Part shown: one piece after another, positions 1 to 7,655 of the stretch | Layout of the letters: each line of letters starts with the position of its first letter | How positions within the stretch are numbered: the first letter of the stretch is position 1 | NCBI GenBank assembly: GCA_964405335.1 | Contig: CAYONP010000148.1 | Span: 1 to 8,326, forward strand | DNA: 8,326 nucleotides | Reading direction: 5' to 3' | Source: CAYONP01 sp964405335 | Lineage (GTDB): Bacteria; Armatimonadota; UBA10988 | Notes under the pieces: model-generated | What the model was told of the DNA's origin: nothing | The model's database searches: none | What the model saw: the letters and a program-made list of their open reading frames with translations, nothing else | Made by a program: the position numbers and the translations under genes

Positions 1-70
1 GGCGAGCCGGCCCTACCCCGCCATCTACGCGCTCCCCATCGGCCGGCTCGGCGAGCCGGCGCTGCCCCGC
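1..70. repeat. GC-rich direct and inverted repeat downstream of the polyferredoxin gene
   Basis: Positions 1-21 and 50-70 are direct repeats matching at 19 of 21 bases, with a period of 49 bases. Between them, GCCGGCTCG (42-50) and CGAGCCGGC (52-60) are perfect inverted arms; a realistic hairpin is a 7-bp stem with a 5-base loop. It begins about 18 bases past the stop codon of the minus-strand polyferredoxin gene, so it could act as a 3' end or terminator structure. No T-run follows on the minus strand, so an ordinary intrinsic terminator is not well supported. The copy at the very edge suggests that the repeat continues outside the window. Confidence 0.45.
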
Positions 71-77
71 GAATCCG

Positions 78-1667
<1,590 letters not shown>

Positions 1668-1673
1668 GACTCT

Positions 1674-1678
1674 CCTCC
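1674..1678 (-). promoter_or_regulatory. Ribosome binding site deciding the GTG start
   Basis: On the minus strand GGAGG lies 6 bases before GTG at 1667-1665. This strong Shine-Dalgarno match supports a GTG start for the polyferredoxin, which then begins directly with a short basic stretch and the first membrane helix. Confidence 0.75.
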
Positions 1679-1720
1679 GCCAACCCGAGCGACGATCGCA
1701 CTGGGCTCGCTCTAGCTACC

Positions 1721-1807
1721 GGCCTCCAGACACACTCCCGGTGCCACTGGGCCTCCAGACACACTCCCGGTGCCACTGGGCCTCCAGAGACACTCCCGGT
1801 GCCACTG
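1721..1807. repeat. Three tandem 29-base units
   Basis: Units at 1721-1749, 1750-1778 and 1779-1807 are head-to-tail copies beginning GGCCTCCAGA and ending CGGTGCCACTG. The first two are identical; the third differs by one base at its 11th position (C to G). Each unit ends with the first bases of the larger palindromic element that is complete after the third copy. The array therefore looks as if truncated element ends were amplified in tandem. Confidence 0.9.
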
Positions 1808-1875
1808 GCGGCTTGCCCGCCAGTGCCGCCAACGAGCTTCTGGTCAGCACTGGCGGACAAGCCGCCAGTGGCACC
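1798..1875. repeat. 29-base inverted repeat pair with self-palindromic arms (REP/BIME-like)
   Basis: The left arm 1798-1826 and right arm 1847-1875 are inverted copies matching at 28 of 29 bases, separated by 20 bases. Each arm is itself a hairpin: CACTGGCGG (1803-1811) pairs with CCGCCAGTG (1817-1825) around a 5-base loop, and CACTGGCGG (1848-1856) pairs with CCGCCAGTG (1862-1870). The DNA could form one long cruciform or two small stem-loops. The architecture resembles paired REP elements (BIMEs), which are intergenic palindromes mobilised by RAYT transposases in other bacteria. No such transposase is in the window, so the class assignment is inference. Confidence 0.8.
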
Positions 1876-1951
1876 ATCCGCTGCCTTCAGCAACGAGCTT
1901 CTGGTCAGCACTGGCGGACAAGCCGCCAGTGGCACCATCCGCTGCCTTCAG
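1830..1951. repeat. Two perfect tandem 61-base units, each with a palindrome
   Basis: Copies at 1830-1890 and 1891-1951 are identical. Each starts CAACGAGCTTCTGG, carries the CACTGGCGG-ACAAG-CCGCCAGTG hairpin (the second copy's element spans 1908-1936) and ends GCTGCCTTCAG. The similarity stops sharply after 1951. Perfect identity implies a recent duplication or a recently collapsed and expanded array. Confidence 0.92.
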
Positions 1952-2030
1952 CCACTAACAAGCGCCAATGCTCGGGGCGCCCGTTCTCGCACTGGCCGGC
2001 TTCCGGCGCTCCCTTCGGGTCGTCCGCGAT

Positions 2031-2047
2031 GGTCCGCGGTGCGGACC
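2031..2047 (-). terminator. Stop-proximal GC hairpin, possible terminator or 3' stabiliser
   Basis: GGTCCGC (2031-2037) and GCGGACC (2041-2047) form a perfect 7-bp stem with a 3-base loop, starting on the first base after the stop codon of the minus-strand gene ending at 2048. No T-run follows on the minus strand, so it may slow exonuclease decay, or act with other factors, rather than be a classic intrinsic terminator. Confidence 0.4.
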
Positions 2048-2461
2048 CTACAGGATGCGGTGGAACCAGACCATCCCGCGGTCGCGCCGGCGCAACTCCG
2101 CCGAGACCAGACCACCGGCCGGATCGAACTCGAGCAGCAGCTCGGCGTGGTGCCGGTGATCGGTATCGATCCGGTTGCGCATCCGCCACCGCTCGCCCGG
2201 TGGATGCACGCCGCCGATGGTGCCAAGCGGCAATCCCGTGGCCCGTTCGACCTGCGCCGGGGTCATGCCCGCGGTCAGCCGCCACGAGGCGGCCAGGCGG
2301 TCGAGCTGGTCCTCCGGCCCGCTGCCCTGATGCACCAGCAGCAGGCCCATGGCGCCGGCGAGCGCCAGCGCCGGCCAGAACCCGCGCCAGCCGAGCCGGC
2401 AACAGGGCCGGCAGCGGGGCGTCAGACTGACCGTCTGCCGATACTCGTGACGGTCGTCCAT
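2048..2461 (-). CDS. Small membrane-anchored protein with BamE-like motif
   Basis: This 137-residue protein has a basic cysteine-containing N-terminus (CRPCC at 17-21), one likely membrane helix (about 27-44) and a soluble C-terminal domain of about 90 residues. That domain begins with GMTPAQVERATGLP (65-78). This resembles the 'GMT..qV...lG.P' helix-turn of BamE/SmpA-like folds, where it is a structural motif and not a catalytic one. There is no lipobox, so unlike true BamE it would be held by its helix. The stop codon of the DUF362 gene and this start overlap as TGATG, sharing one base, which predicts translational coupling and joint expression with DUF362. I do not recognise the family beyond this motif. 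A role as an assembly or anchoring partner of the DUF362/DUF6599 proteins is inference. Confidence 0.75.
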   Translation of the reverse strand: MDDRHEYRQTVSLTPRCRPCCRLGWRGFWPALALAGAMGLLLVHQGSGPEDQLDRLAASWRLTAGMTPAQVERATGLPLGTIGGVHPPGERWRMRNRIDTDHRHHAELLLEFDPAGGLVSAELRRRDRGMVWFHRIL

Positions 2462-3489
2462 CAGACGTTCTGCTCAATCGGTGAGAGCGAGCGCCAGTCG
2501 GTGGTGCCCAACCCGCGCTCGGCCGCCTGGGCGAGGTACCGCGGCGGCGACTGCCGGCGCTCGAACAGCGTGTAGCCGTAGCTGTCGACGGCGACCATGT
2601 CGGTCCCGACGACGACCGTGTTGCCCGGCTTGAGATCGCTCAGGCTGCCGCCGGTCGGGCCGTGGCGCATCATGATCCGCGTCGCGTCGAGGACCACTAG
2701 GGTCGGTTTCATCATCAGCGGAAAATCGCTGACGATGTTGTGGATCTGCTGGTGAAACTGGTTCCGCCGCCCGCCGAGCAGGCCGTACCAGTTCTTCATC
2801 GTCATCGAGGCGCCGCACAGGTTGTGGTCTTTGCACGGCGCGATGCCGATCACCTTGGTCGCCTGCCGGAACGGCTCATAGAACAGCGGCCAGACATCGA
2901 GCGCCGCGCCCCGCTCGCCGGTCAGGCCGCTATCGCCGGCGAAACGGCCGATCGCCAGCCGCTCGAACCGGCTCTCGGTCGGCATGACCAACTCGCACCC
3001 GGCCCGCTGCGCCGCCTCTTTCACCCCGCTCTTGTGAAAGCAGCCCTCGGGTTGGTTGATCGGGTTGTCGGCGACCAGGATGCGCTTGGCGCCGGCCGCG
3101 CGGACCATCGCCGCCACCGCGCCAAGCACCTCGGGCGAGGTCGTCGCGCCGAGCGCCGGGCCGCGGTCGAAGGCGACGTTCGGCTTGAGCACCACCACGT
3201 CGCCCGGTTGGATGAACTGCTCGACGCCGCCCAGCCCGCCGAGCGCCGCGCGGACCATCGCCTCGACATCGCTGCCGTGGGCAATCGACAGGCTCGGCGC
3301 GCCGGCCGGGCGGGCCACGTCGAAGCGAGGCAGCGTCTTGGTCTCTTCGGCGGCCAGGTCGGCGAAGTAGCGGTCGCCCTGCCGCGGGTCATGCAGCAGC
3401 GCGCCGGCAGCGGCGAAGCCGCCGACGGCCAGCGCCGTGCCGCCCAGCCGCTTGAGCAGCTCGCGTCGGTCGAGGTCTGGTTCAGCCAT
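2461..3489 (-). CDS. DUF362 family protein with Tat-like signal
   Basis: This 342-residue protein belongs, by its motifs, to DUF362, a family of unproven function often found with ferredoxin domains or Fe-S neighbours. The N-terminus has a twin arginine (DRRELLKRLGG, 7-17) and a hydrophobic stretch to about residue 32, which suggests Tat export or membrane attachment as a folded protein. Family-type segments follow: VVVLKPNVAF (98-107), ILVADNP (137-143), PCKDHNLCGASMTMKNWYGLL (the CK-H-C block, 218-238), LVVLDATRIM (264-273) and GTDMVAVDSYG (295-305). C219 and C225 could bind a metal or cluster, but no ferredoxin motif is fused. ATG at 3489 is 9 bases after the stop of the DUF6599 gene, and the next gene overlaps its stop by 1 base, so it sits in the middle of a tight operon. 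Substrate and reaction are unknown. Confidence 0.85.
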   Translation of the reverse strand: MAEPDLDRRELLKRLGGTALAVGGFAAAGALLHDPRQGDRYFADLAAEETKTLPRFDVARPAGAPSLSIAHGSDVEAMVRAALGGLGGVEQFIQPGDVVVLKPNVAFDRGPALGATTSPEVLGAVAAMVRAAGAKRILVADNPINQPEGCFHKSGVKEAAQRAGCELVMPTESRFERLAIGRFAGDSGLTGERGAALDVWPLFYEPFRQATKVIGIAPCKDHNLCGASMTMKNWYGLLGGRRNQFHQQIHNIVSDFPLMMKPTLVVLDATRIMMRHGPTGGSLSDLKPGNTVVVGTDMVAVDSYGYTLFERRQSPPRYLAQAAERGLGTTDWRSLSPIEQNV

Positions 3490-3498
3490 GGTCTACCA

Positions 3499-4602
3499 TC
3501 AAGGCGCTGCCGCCAGCAGCGCAATCACCGCCTCGGCCGGCTCCCGGCCGTCGACGTAGCTGACCCCGCCAAAGCGCGCTCCCTTGGTAAAGACGATATC
3601 GAAGATGCCGGAGTTCTCTCCGATCACCGCCGTCACGCCGCCGATCGACTTCTCCGTCACCGCACCCAGTCCCTCGAGGAAGGCGCGGTATTGCGCCAGC
3701 ACCGCCGCCGCGGCCGTTTCGTCGCCGCACTGCTTGACGAACGCCTCGACCTCGGTCTCGCCGATCCGGTACTTGGCCGTCCAGGTGTCGTCGAGAAACT
3801 CCTGCCCGAGCGCGCTACGCGCCGACCAGCCGAGCGAGTCGGCCAGCAGGCCGTCGGCCGGGAAGAAGGCGGCGCCGGGCAGCTCCACCTCGCCGCCGGG
3901 CAGCTTGGCCTCGACCGCCTCGGCCAGCGCCCGCGCCGCGGCGGCGCCTTCGGGCGTGCCGGTGCCGTCCATGACCTGCACGTAGTAACGCTGGCGCCAG
4001 AAGTAGACGCTGCCGCCGGCGGCGTAGCCTTCCTGGCCGAGCTCGAGCTTGGTCTCGACGTTGCGCTCGGCCGAGTAGGCGCCAAACGCACGCAGCGGTT
4101 CGCCGAAGTCAAGGATGAACAGCTCGACCGAGCCGCCCGGCCCGGTTAGTCCAAGGCACTCCATGCCCAGCACGTCATAGGCGACATAGGCCTCGGCCCG
4201 GCCGTTGATCTTCTCGTACATCGTCGCCGCGGGGAAGGTCTCGACCTCGGCGGCGGTCCAGCCGGCCGGCGACTCGACCGGCAATAAGCCGAGCTGCAGC
4301 TCACCCGCCGGCGCGGCGGTGCCGGCGGCCGATTCCTCGGTCGGGTCGGCGTAGACCGGCTCGGGCCCGGCCGGCGCAGCAGCGGCCGGCGCGGCGGCGG
4401 TCGAGTCGCTGAACAGCGCGGCGTCGTAGGCGCCCCAGAGCACGCCCTTGGGCGCCAGGCCGCGGATCAGCACCCAGGTGCAGAGCATCAGAGTGAGGCA
4501 GATGATGCCGATGCCGACATAATGCTCTCGCGGCCCGATGGTGCGGACAAACTTCTCTTTACGCCCGCCGGCCCGCTTCGGCGCCTCGGTCGATTCGGCC
4601 AT
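3499..4602 (-). CDS. Membrane-anchored DUF6599-type protein
   Basis: This 367-residue protein has a short charged N-terminus, one membrane helix (about 27-47), an alanine/proline-rich linker (about 67-100) and a soluble domain of about 260 residues. The block MYEKINGRAEAYVAYDVLGM (128-147) and the two-halved repeat-like layout fit my memory of DUF6599, a family of unknown function. The second half (about 240-350) shows a similar run of strand and helix segments (TAKYRIGETEVEAFVKQCGD, 275-294), so an internal duplication is possible. With a single N-terminal helix the domain probably faces the periplasm. It begins 45 bases after the NYN gene and ends 9 bases before DUF362. No strong Shine-Dalgarno precedes ATG at 4602. 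The DUF6599 name is from recall of the motif and carries moderate confidence; the reality of the gene is not in doubt. Confidence 0.8.
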   Translation of the reverse strand: MAESTEAPKRAGGRKEKFVRTIGPREHYVGIGIICLTLMLCTWVLIRGLAPKGVLWGAYDAALFSDSTAAAPAAAAPAGPEPVYADPTEESAAGTAAPAGELQLGLLPVESPAGWTAAEVETFPAATMYEKINGRAEAYVAYDVLGMECLGLTGPGGSVELFILDFGEPLRAFGAYSAERNVETKLELGQEGYAAGGSVYFWRQRYYVQVMDGTGTPEGAAAARALAEAVEAKLPGGEVELPGAAFFPADGLLADSLGWSARSALGQEFLDDTWTAKYRIGETEVEAFVKQCGDETAAAAVLAQYRAFLEGLGAVTEKSIGGVTAVIGENSGIFDIVFTKGARFGGVSYVDGREPAEAVIALLAAAP

Positions 4603-4618
4603 GGTTCTACGTCCAAGC

Positions 4619-4636
4619 CCTCACTGTGCCGTGAGG
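4619..4636 (-). other. Small hairpin between the NYN and DUF6599 genes
   Basis: CCTCAC (4619-4624) and GTGAGG (4631-4636) form a 6-bp stem with a 6-base loop in the 45-base gap. No T-run follows. It is too weak to call a terminator and may be chance in GC-rich DNA, but it sits where it could separate the NYN message from the downstream operon. Confidence 0.25.
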
Positions 4637-4647
4637 CGGGCGGGGTG

Positions 4648-6072
4648 TCAAGCCAGCGGCCGCGCGTGCGGGGCGAGCCGGTCGAGCAGCCGGGCAACAC
4701 TGTCGACGTGCGGTTCGTACTCGTCATCGTAAAGCAGCATGGCGAAGCCGTCATCGTCGATGTCGACCGCGGCCCGCTCCCACAGGATACCCTGCACATA
4801 GACGGCATTCATCAGCTCGAGCGCCACTTCGACTTCGACCGCCGGCCGGAGCTTGGTGTAGTAGAGATCCTGGCAGTAGCAGCGGTAACCCTGGTCCTGG
4901 AAGCACTTGGCGATGTTCAGGGTGTGGACGATTTTGTCGTAGGCGCGGTCGGGCAGGCCATAGCCCTGGCTGCGGCCATAGGCCTTGAGCTGCTCGTTCA
5001 TGGCCACAATGCTGGCGCCGAGCACCTCGCTGGCCAGCCAGTCCCACAGGTACTGCACCAGATCGCGCCGGACGCGCCACGGCGCCAGCGGCACGCGCTT
5101 GTCCTCGAGCAAGATCCGGCGGTAGCTCTCACACGCCTGCTCGGGCGTCTCGAACGAGAGCTCGTCGACCGGGCCCTCGTCAGCCTGCGCCAGGTCGATC
5201 TGGAAGTCGGACACACTGGAGAGCAGCACTCGCACCTGCCCCTCGCGCTCGGCCTCGAGGGCAAAATCGCGGAACTGCTCGAAACCAAGGGCGCGGTAGT
5301 CGAACTCTGTCGACTGGTTGCGCATCCACTCGCAGCAGCGCGCGCCATACGGCGTCAGGCCGTCGGCGCGGAGCGTCTCGACCGCGCGGCAGAGCAGCCG
5401 GAAGGCCGTCGCCCGGTCCATCTGCGGCGCCGGCGCCGGCGTTGCAGCCACCGGCTCGGACGGCCGGGGCGGCGCGGTGACCACCGGCTGGCCCAGCGGC
5501 TGCGGCCGGGGCAGCGGCTCGGCCCGGTCGCCCTCGTGGGCCGGCCGGTCGGGGATGATGTCATCGAGCATGAAGAAGCGGTCGCAGGCGGCGGCCAGCT
5601 CGCGGCTGACGCTGCCGCGCACGCCGATGCCGAAGACCGTCCGGCCGTACCGCTTGGCCTTCTGCACCAGCGGCACGAAATCACGGTCGGCGCAGGCCAG
5701 CACCAGCGTGTCGGGCGAGGTCGGCTCGAGGACCAGCTCCAGCGCGTCGAGTGCGAGCTGGATGTCGGCGGTGTTCTTGCCCTTCTCGTTGGTGACCAGC
5801 ATCTGCATTTCGATCACGTTGGACCAGAACTGGCGCAGCGCCTGCGCGCAGGGGTAGCGGTTCCAGTCTCCGTAGGCCCGGGCCACGGCCACCAGGCCGA
5901 GGCTCTTGATGTGCGCCATCATGTAATCGAGCGGCTGCGGGAAACCGGCGTCGCGGGCGCCGATGAGCAGATTCTCGGCGTCGATGAAGACGGCCAGCCG
6001 CCGCGACTGACGTGGCGGGCTGTCGGCGGCCTCGCCGCCGGCCGGCGGCGCCGGCATCCCGTTCTGTGACAT
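4648..6072 (-). CDS. NYN domain putative nuclease with OST-HTH/LOTUS domain
   Basis: This 474-residue protein is a putative RNA-acting nuclease or RNA-binding factor. The NYN (PIN-like, LabA/DUF88 type) domain spans about 25-172: VFIDAENLL gives D31, E33 and N34; KNTADIQLALDAL gives D103 and D109; ACADRDFVPL gives D129 and D131; GIGVRGSVSREL follows. These acidic positions match the metal-binding set of active NYN nucleases. A proline-rich linker (176-217) leads to an OST-HTH/LOTUS-like domain (about 220-295, including LTPYGARCCEWMRN). A further C-terminal region (about 305-470) may be an OST-HTH-associated domain, judged by position only. ATG at 6072 was chosen because AGGAG (6080-6084) lies 7 bases upstream; longer open reading upstream is antisense to the aldo/keto reductase. 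It is divergent from that gene and may or may not share a transcript with DUF6599. Confidence 0.88.
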   Translation of the reverse strand: MSQNGMPAPPAGGEAADSPPRQSRRLAVFIDAENLLIGARDAGFPQPLDYMMAHIKSLGLVAVARAYGDWNRYPCAQALRQFWSNVIEMQMLVTNEKGKNTADIQLALDALELVLEPTSPDTLVLACADRDFVPLVQKAKRYGRTVFGIGVRGSVSRELAAACDRFFMLDDIIPDRPAHEGDRAEPLPRPQPLGQPVVTAPPRPSEPVAATPAPAPQMDRATAFRLLCRAVETLRADGLTPYGARCCEWMRNQSTEFDYRALGFEQFRDFALEAEREGQVRVLLSSVSDFQIDLAQADEGPVDELSFETPEQACESYRRILLEDKRVPLAPWRVRRDLVQYLWDWLASEVLGASIVAMNEQLKAYGRSQGYGLPDRAYDKIVHTLNIAKCFQDQGYRCYCQDLYYTKLRPAVEVEVALELMNAVYVQGILWERAAVDIDDDGFAMLLYDDEYEPHVDSVARLLDRLAPHARPLA

Positions 6073-6264
6073 CGAACCACTCCTCACAGCGTCGATCGGT
6101 GGTTTGGCCGCGCCGGGTGCCATCCCTGCCACTCGGCCCGCGCCGGCGCAGACCAAACCCGCAGAACCAGGGCGTATTGCCGAGCGCCTAACCAAGCACC
6201 AGGTCTCAACGGTCGGGCGGAGGAGTTGGGTCGGCGCAAGCGAACGGGCTGGGCGGAGGAATGC
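6073..6264. promoter_or_regulatory. Divergent intergenic region with nested inverted repeats
   Basis: This 192-base spacer between divergent genes should hold promoters for both. It contains outer arms GGTTTGG (6101-6107) and CCAAACC (6153-6159), and inside them GCCGGGTG (6112-6119) with CACTCGGC (6130-6137), which pairs fully in RNA if one G-U pair is allowed. The layout could be an operator for a dimeric regulator or an RNA structure. The spacing between arms is asymmetric, so a single cruciform is imperfect. I cannot point to convincing -35/-10 boxes. Confidence 0.4.
6255..6260 (+). promoter_or_regulatory. Ribosome binding site for the aldo/keto reductase
   Basis: GGAGGA lies 4 bases before the in-frame ATG at 6265. 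An out-of-frame ATG at 6261 touches it directly and is less well spaced. The in-frame choice places the twin-arginine signal 11 residues from the start, as expected for Tat substrates. Confidence 0.65.
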
Positions 6265-7527
6265 ATGAGTGCTGTGGACCGCCCGCCGGCCAGCCGCCGG
6301 AGGTTCCTGCAGGGGGCATCGACCGTCGTCGCCGCCGGCATCGCCGGCTGCGGCAAGCCGCCTGACCCGCCGCAGGACCCGCCCGCGCCGCCGCCGCCCG
6401 ATCCACCGTCGCCGCCGGCTCCGCCCGAGGAGCCGCATGCCGCCGGCGTACAGCGCCGCCGGCTCGGTCGCACCGAGCTCGAAGCCTGTGTGGTGGCCTT
6501 CGGCAGCGGGCATCTCAACGGCCCGCACCTGCTCCGCCGCGGCATCGACGAGGGCATCAACTACCTCGACACCTCGATGTGCTACATGGGTGGTCGGAGC
6601 GAGGAGATCGTCGGCCAGGCCATCCGTGGCCTCCGCGAGCAGGTCATCGTGGCCACCAAGTGGGACGTCTTTCCGCGGCACAGCAAGGGCGACTGCATGG
6701 AGATGCTGGAGGGCAGCCTGGGCCGGCTCGGCGTCGACCACGTCGACCTCCTGTTCCTCCACCAGGTCGGCGACCATGGGCGCAACGACCCGGGCCAGGC
6801 GCGGATCGACCACCCGCCGCTGTATGAGGCCATGGACCAGGCCCGGACCGACGGCAAGGTGCGCTACTTCGGCGTCTCGTCGCATGTCGGGCAGCGGGCG
6901 CAGTTGCTCCGCCACGCCATCGACACGGGCGCGTTCGACGTCATCCTGGTCAGCCTGGCCTATGGCAACTTCGACGGCACCGGCGTGCCCGAGCTGCTGG
7001 CCCACGCGGCCGAGAAGGACATCGGCGTGGTCGGCATGAAGGTCAACCAGGGCAACCAGATCCCGCCCGAGCTGGCCGGGGCGGGGCTCGACCTGTACCA
7101 GTCGCAGTTGCGCTGGGCGCTCGACCAGGGCTGCCACACGGTGATCAACACGCGGCTCTCGAACCAGCAGTCGGAGCAGGACGCGGCGCTGGCCGTGGCC
7201 CGCTCCGAGCTGCGCCTGACCCGCCGCGACACCGACCTGCTGCGGCAATACACGCTGTTGACCAGCGCCAGCTACTGCCGCGGCTGCAGCCAGCACTGCC
7301 AGGGCGCCTGCCCCGAAGGGGTGCGCATCGCCGACGTGCTACGCTACCGCATGTACCACAAGTACTACGGGGACACGGAGCAGGCGGTGATGCGCTACGC
7401 GGCGCTGACCGACGGCGAGCGGCTGGCCTCGATCTGTGGTGAGTGCAACGCCTGCAGCGCGGCCTGCCCACACGGGCTGCCGGTGGTCGAGCAGTTGTTC
7501 GAGGCACGGCGGCTGATGCTGGCATAG
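6265..7527 (+). CDS. Tat-exported lipoprotein aldo/keto reductase with two 4Fe-4S motifs
   Basis: This 420-residue protein is larger than a typical aldo/keto reductase of about 320 residues. The N-terminus has a twin-arginine motif (SRRRFLQGA, 10-18), a short hydrophobic stretch and a lipobox GIAGC with C29 as the likely lipidated residue. A linker with very many prolines follows (31-57). The reductase barrel runs about 62-325. The catalytic tetrad is visible as D102, Y107 (YLDTSMCY), K132 (ATKWD) and H166 (LLFLHQV). The C-terminus has C338/C341/C345/C349 (first cluster, CxxCxxxCxxxCP) and C391/C394/C397/C401 (canonical CxxCxxCxxxCP). The segment that usually reads like VIPG near the cofactor phosphate is VINTRLSNQQSEQD (293-306). 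The family normally uses NADPH; export to a compartment lacking it would require folding with bound cofactor or electron supply through the clusters (inference). The substrate is unknown. It is transcribed divergently from the NYN gene. Confidence 0.9.
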   Translation: MSAVDRPPASRRRFLQGASTVVAAGIAGCGKPPDPPQDPPAPPPPDPPSPPAPPEEPHAAGVQRRRLGRTELEACVVAFGSGHLNGPHLLRRGIDEGINYLDTSMCYMGGRSEEIVGQAIRGLREQVIVATKWDVFPRHSKGDCMEMLEGSLGRLGVDHVDLLFLHQVGDHGRNDPGQARIDHPPLYEAMDQARTDGKVRYFGVSSHVGQRAQLLRHAIDTGAFDVILVSLAYGNFDGTGVPELLAHAAEKDIGVVGMKVNQGNQIPPELAGAGLDLYQSQLRWALDQGCHTVINTRLSNQQSEQDAALAVARSELRLTRRDTDLLRQYTLLTSASYCRGCSQHCQGACPEGVRIADVLRYRMYHKYYGDTEQAVMRYAALTDGERLASICGECNACSAACPHGLPVVEQLFEARRLMLA

Positions 7528-7655
7528 GGCTTGCACCAAGGAGATTACGGCCTGGTGACGTTGGGAACGACTCACCGTCCCGTTCGGTAAGGTTAACAGG
7601 CGCGGTCGGAGGGATGGGCAGATCCGTACTCGACGGTTGTCGAGCGGAGAGGGCA
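7528..7655 (+). other. 128-base spacer with weak imperfect hairpin
   Basis: CACCAAGG (7534-7541) and CCTGGTG (7551-7557) can pair with one bulged base just after the reductase stop, but no T-run follows. No clear promoter was found before the next gene, so read-through from the reductase gene is possible. GGAGAGG (7646-7652) lies just before ATG 7656 and serves as its ribosome binding site. Confidence 0.35.

Larger units (their letters stand above)
1668..2047. other. 380-base non-coding gap with hairpins and a repeat array
   Basis: I see no credible gene here. Open frames crossing it simply translate the repeats. From the right it holds a hairpin abutting the stop codon of the small BamE-like gene (2031-2047), a second small GC hairpin GCCGG-CTT-CCGGC (1995-2007), two 61-base tandem repeats (1830-1951), a 29-base inverted-repeat pair (1798-1875), three 29-base tandem units (1721-1807), and finally the ribosome binding site of the polyferredoxin gene (1674-1678). 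It separates the polyferredoxin from the three-gene group upstream, so that gene may be transcribed separately or expressed at a different level. I cannot recognise a convincing promoter in it. Confidence 0.7.

Noticed and set aside
1721..1951. CRISPR array
   Set aside because: The tandem units abut with no unique spacers, and no cas gene is present.
2740..4149. 469-codon plus-strand open frame
   Set aside because: Antisense to the DUF362 and DUF6599 genes; composition typical of codon-bias shadows in high-GC DNA.
4522..6069. 515-codon plus-strand open frame
   Set aside because: Antisense to the NYN gene; no recognisable motif.
6226..6264. Earlier TTG start for the aldo/keto reductase at 6226
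   Set aside because: Its GGAGGA sits only about one base away, and it would bury the Tat motif behind 13 extra residues; ATG 6265 fits better.
6073..7296. Long minus-strand open frame extending the NYN protein upstream by 408 residues
   Set aside because: It runs antisense to the clearly coding aldo/keto reductase, has GC-biased low-information composition, and the ATG at 6072 has its own well-spaced Shine-Dalgarno.
7561..7590. ECF-type promoter (GGAAC near 7564 with CGTTC near 7581)
   Set aside because: The spacing between boxes is about 12 bases, too short for the usual 16-17.
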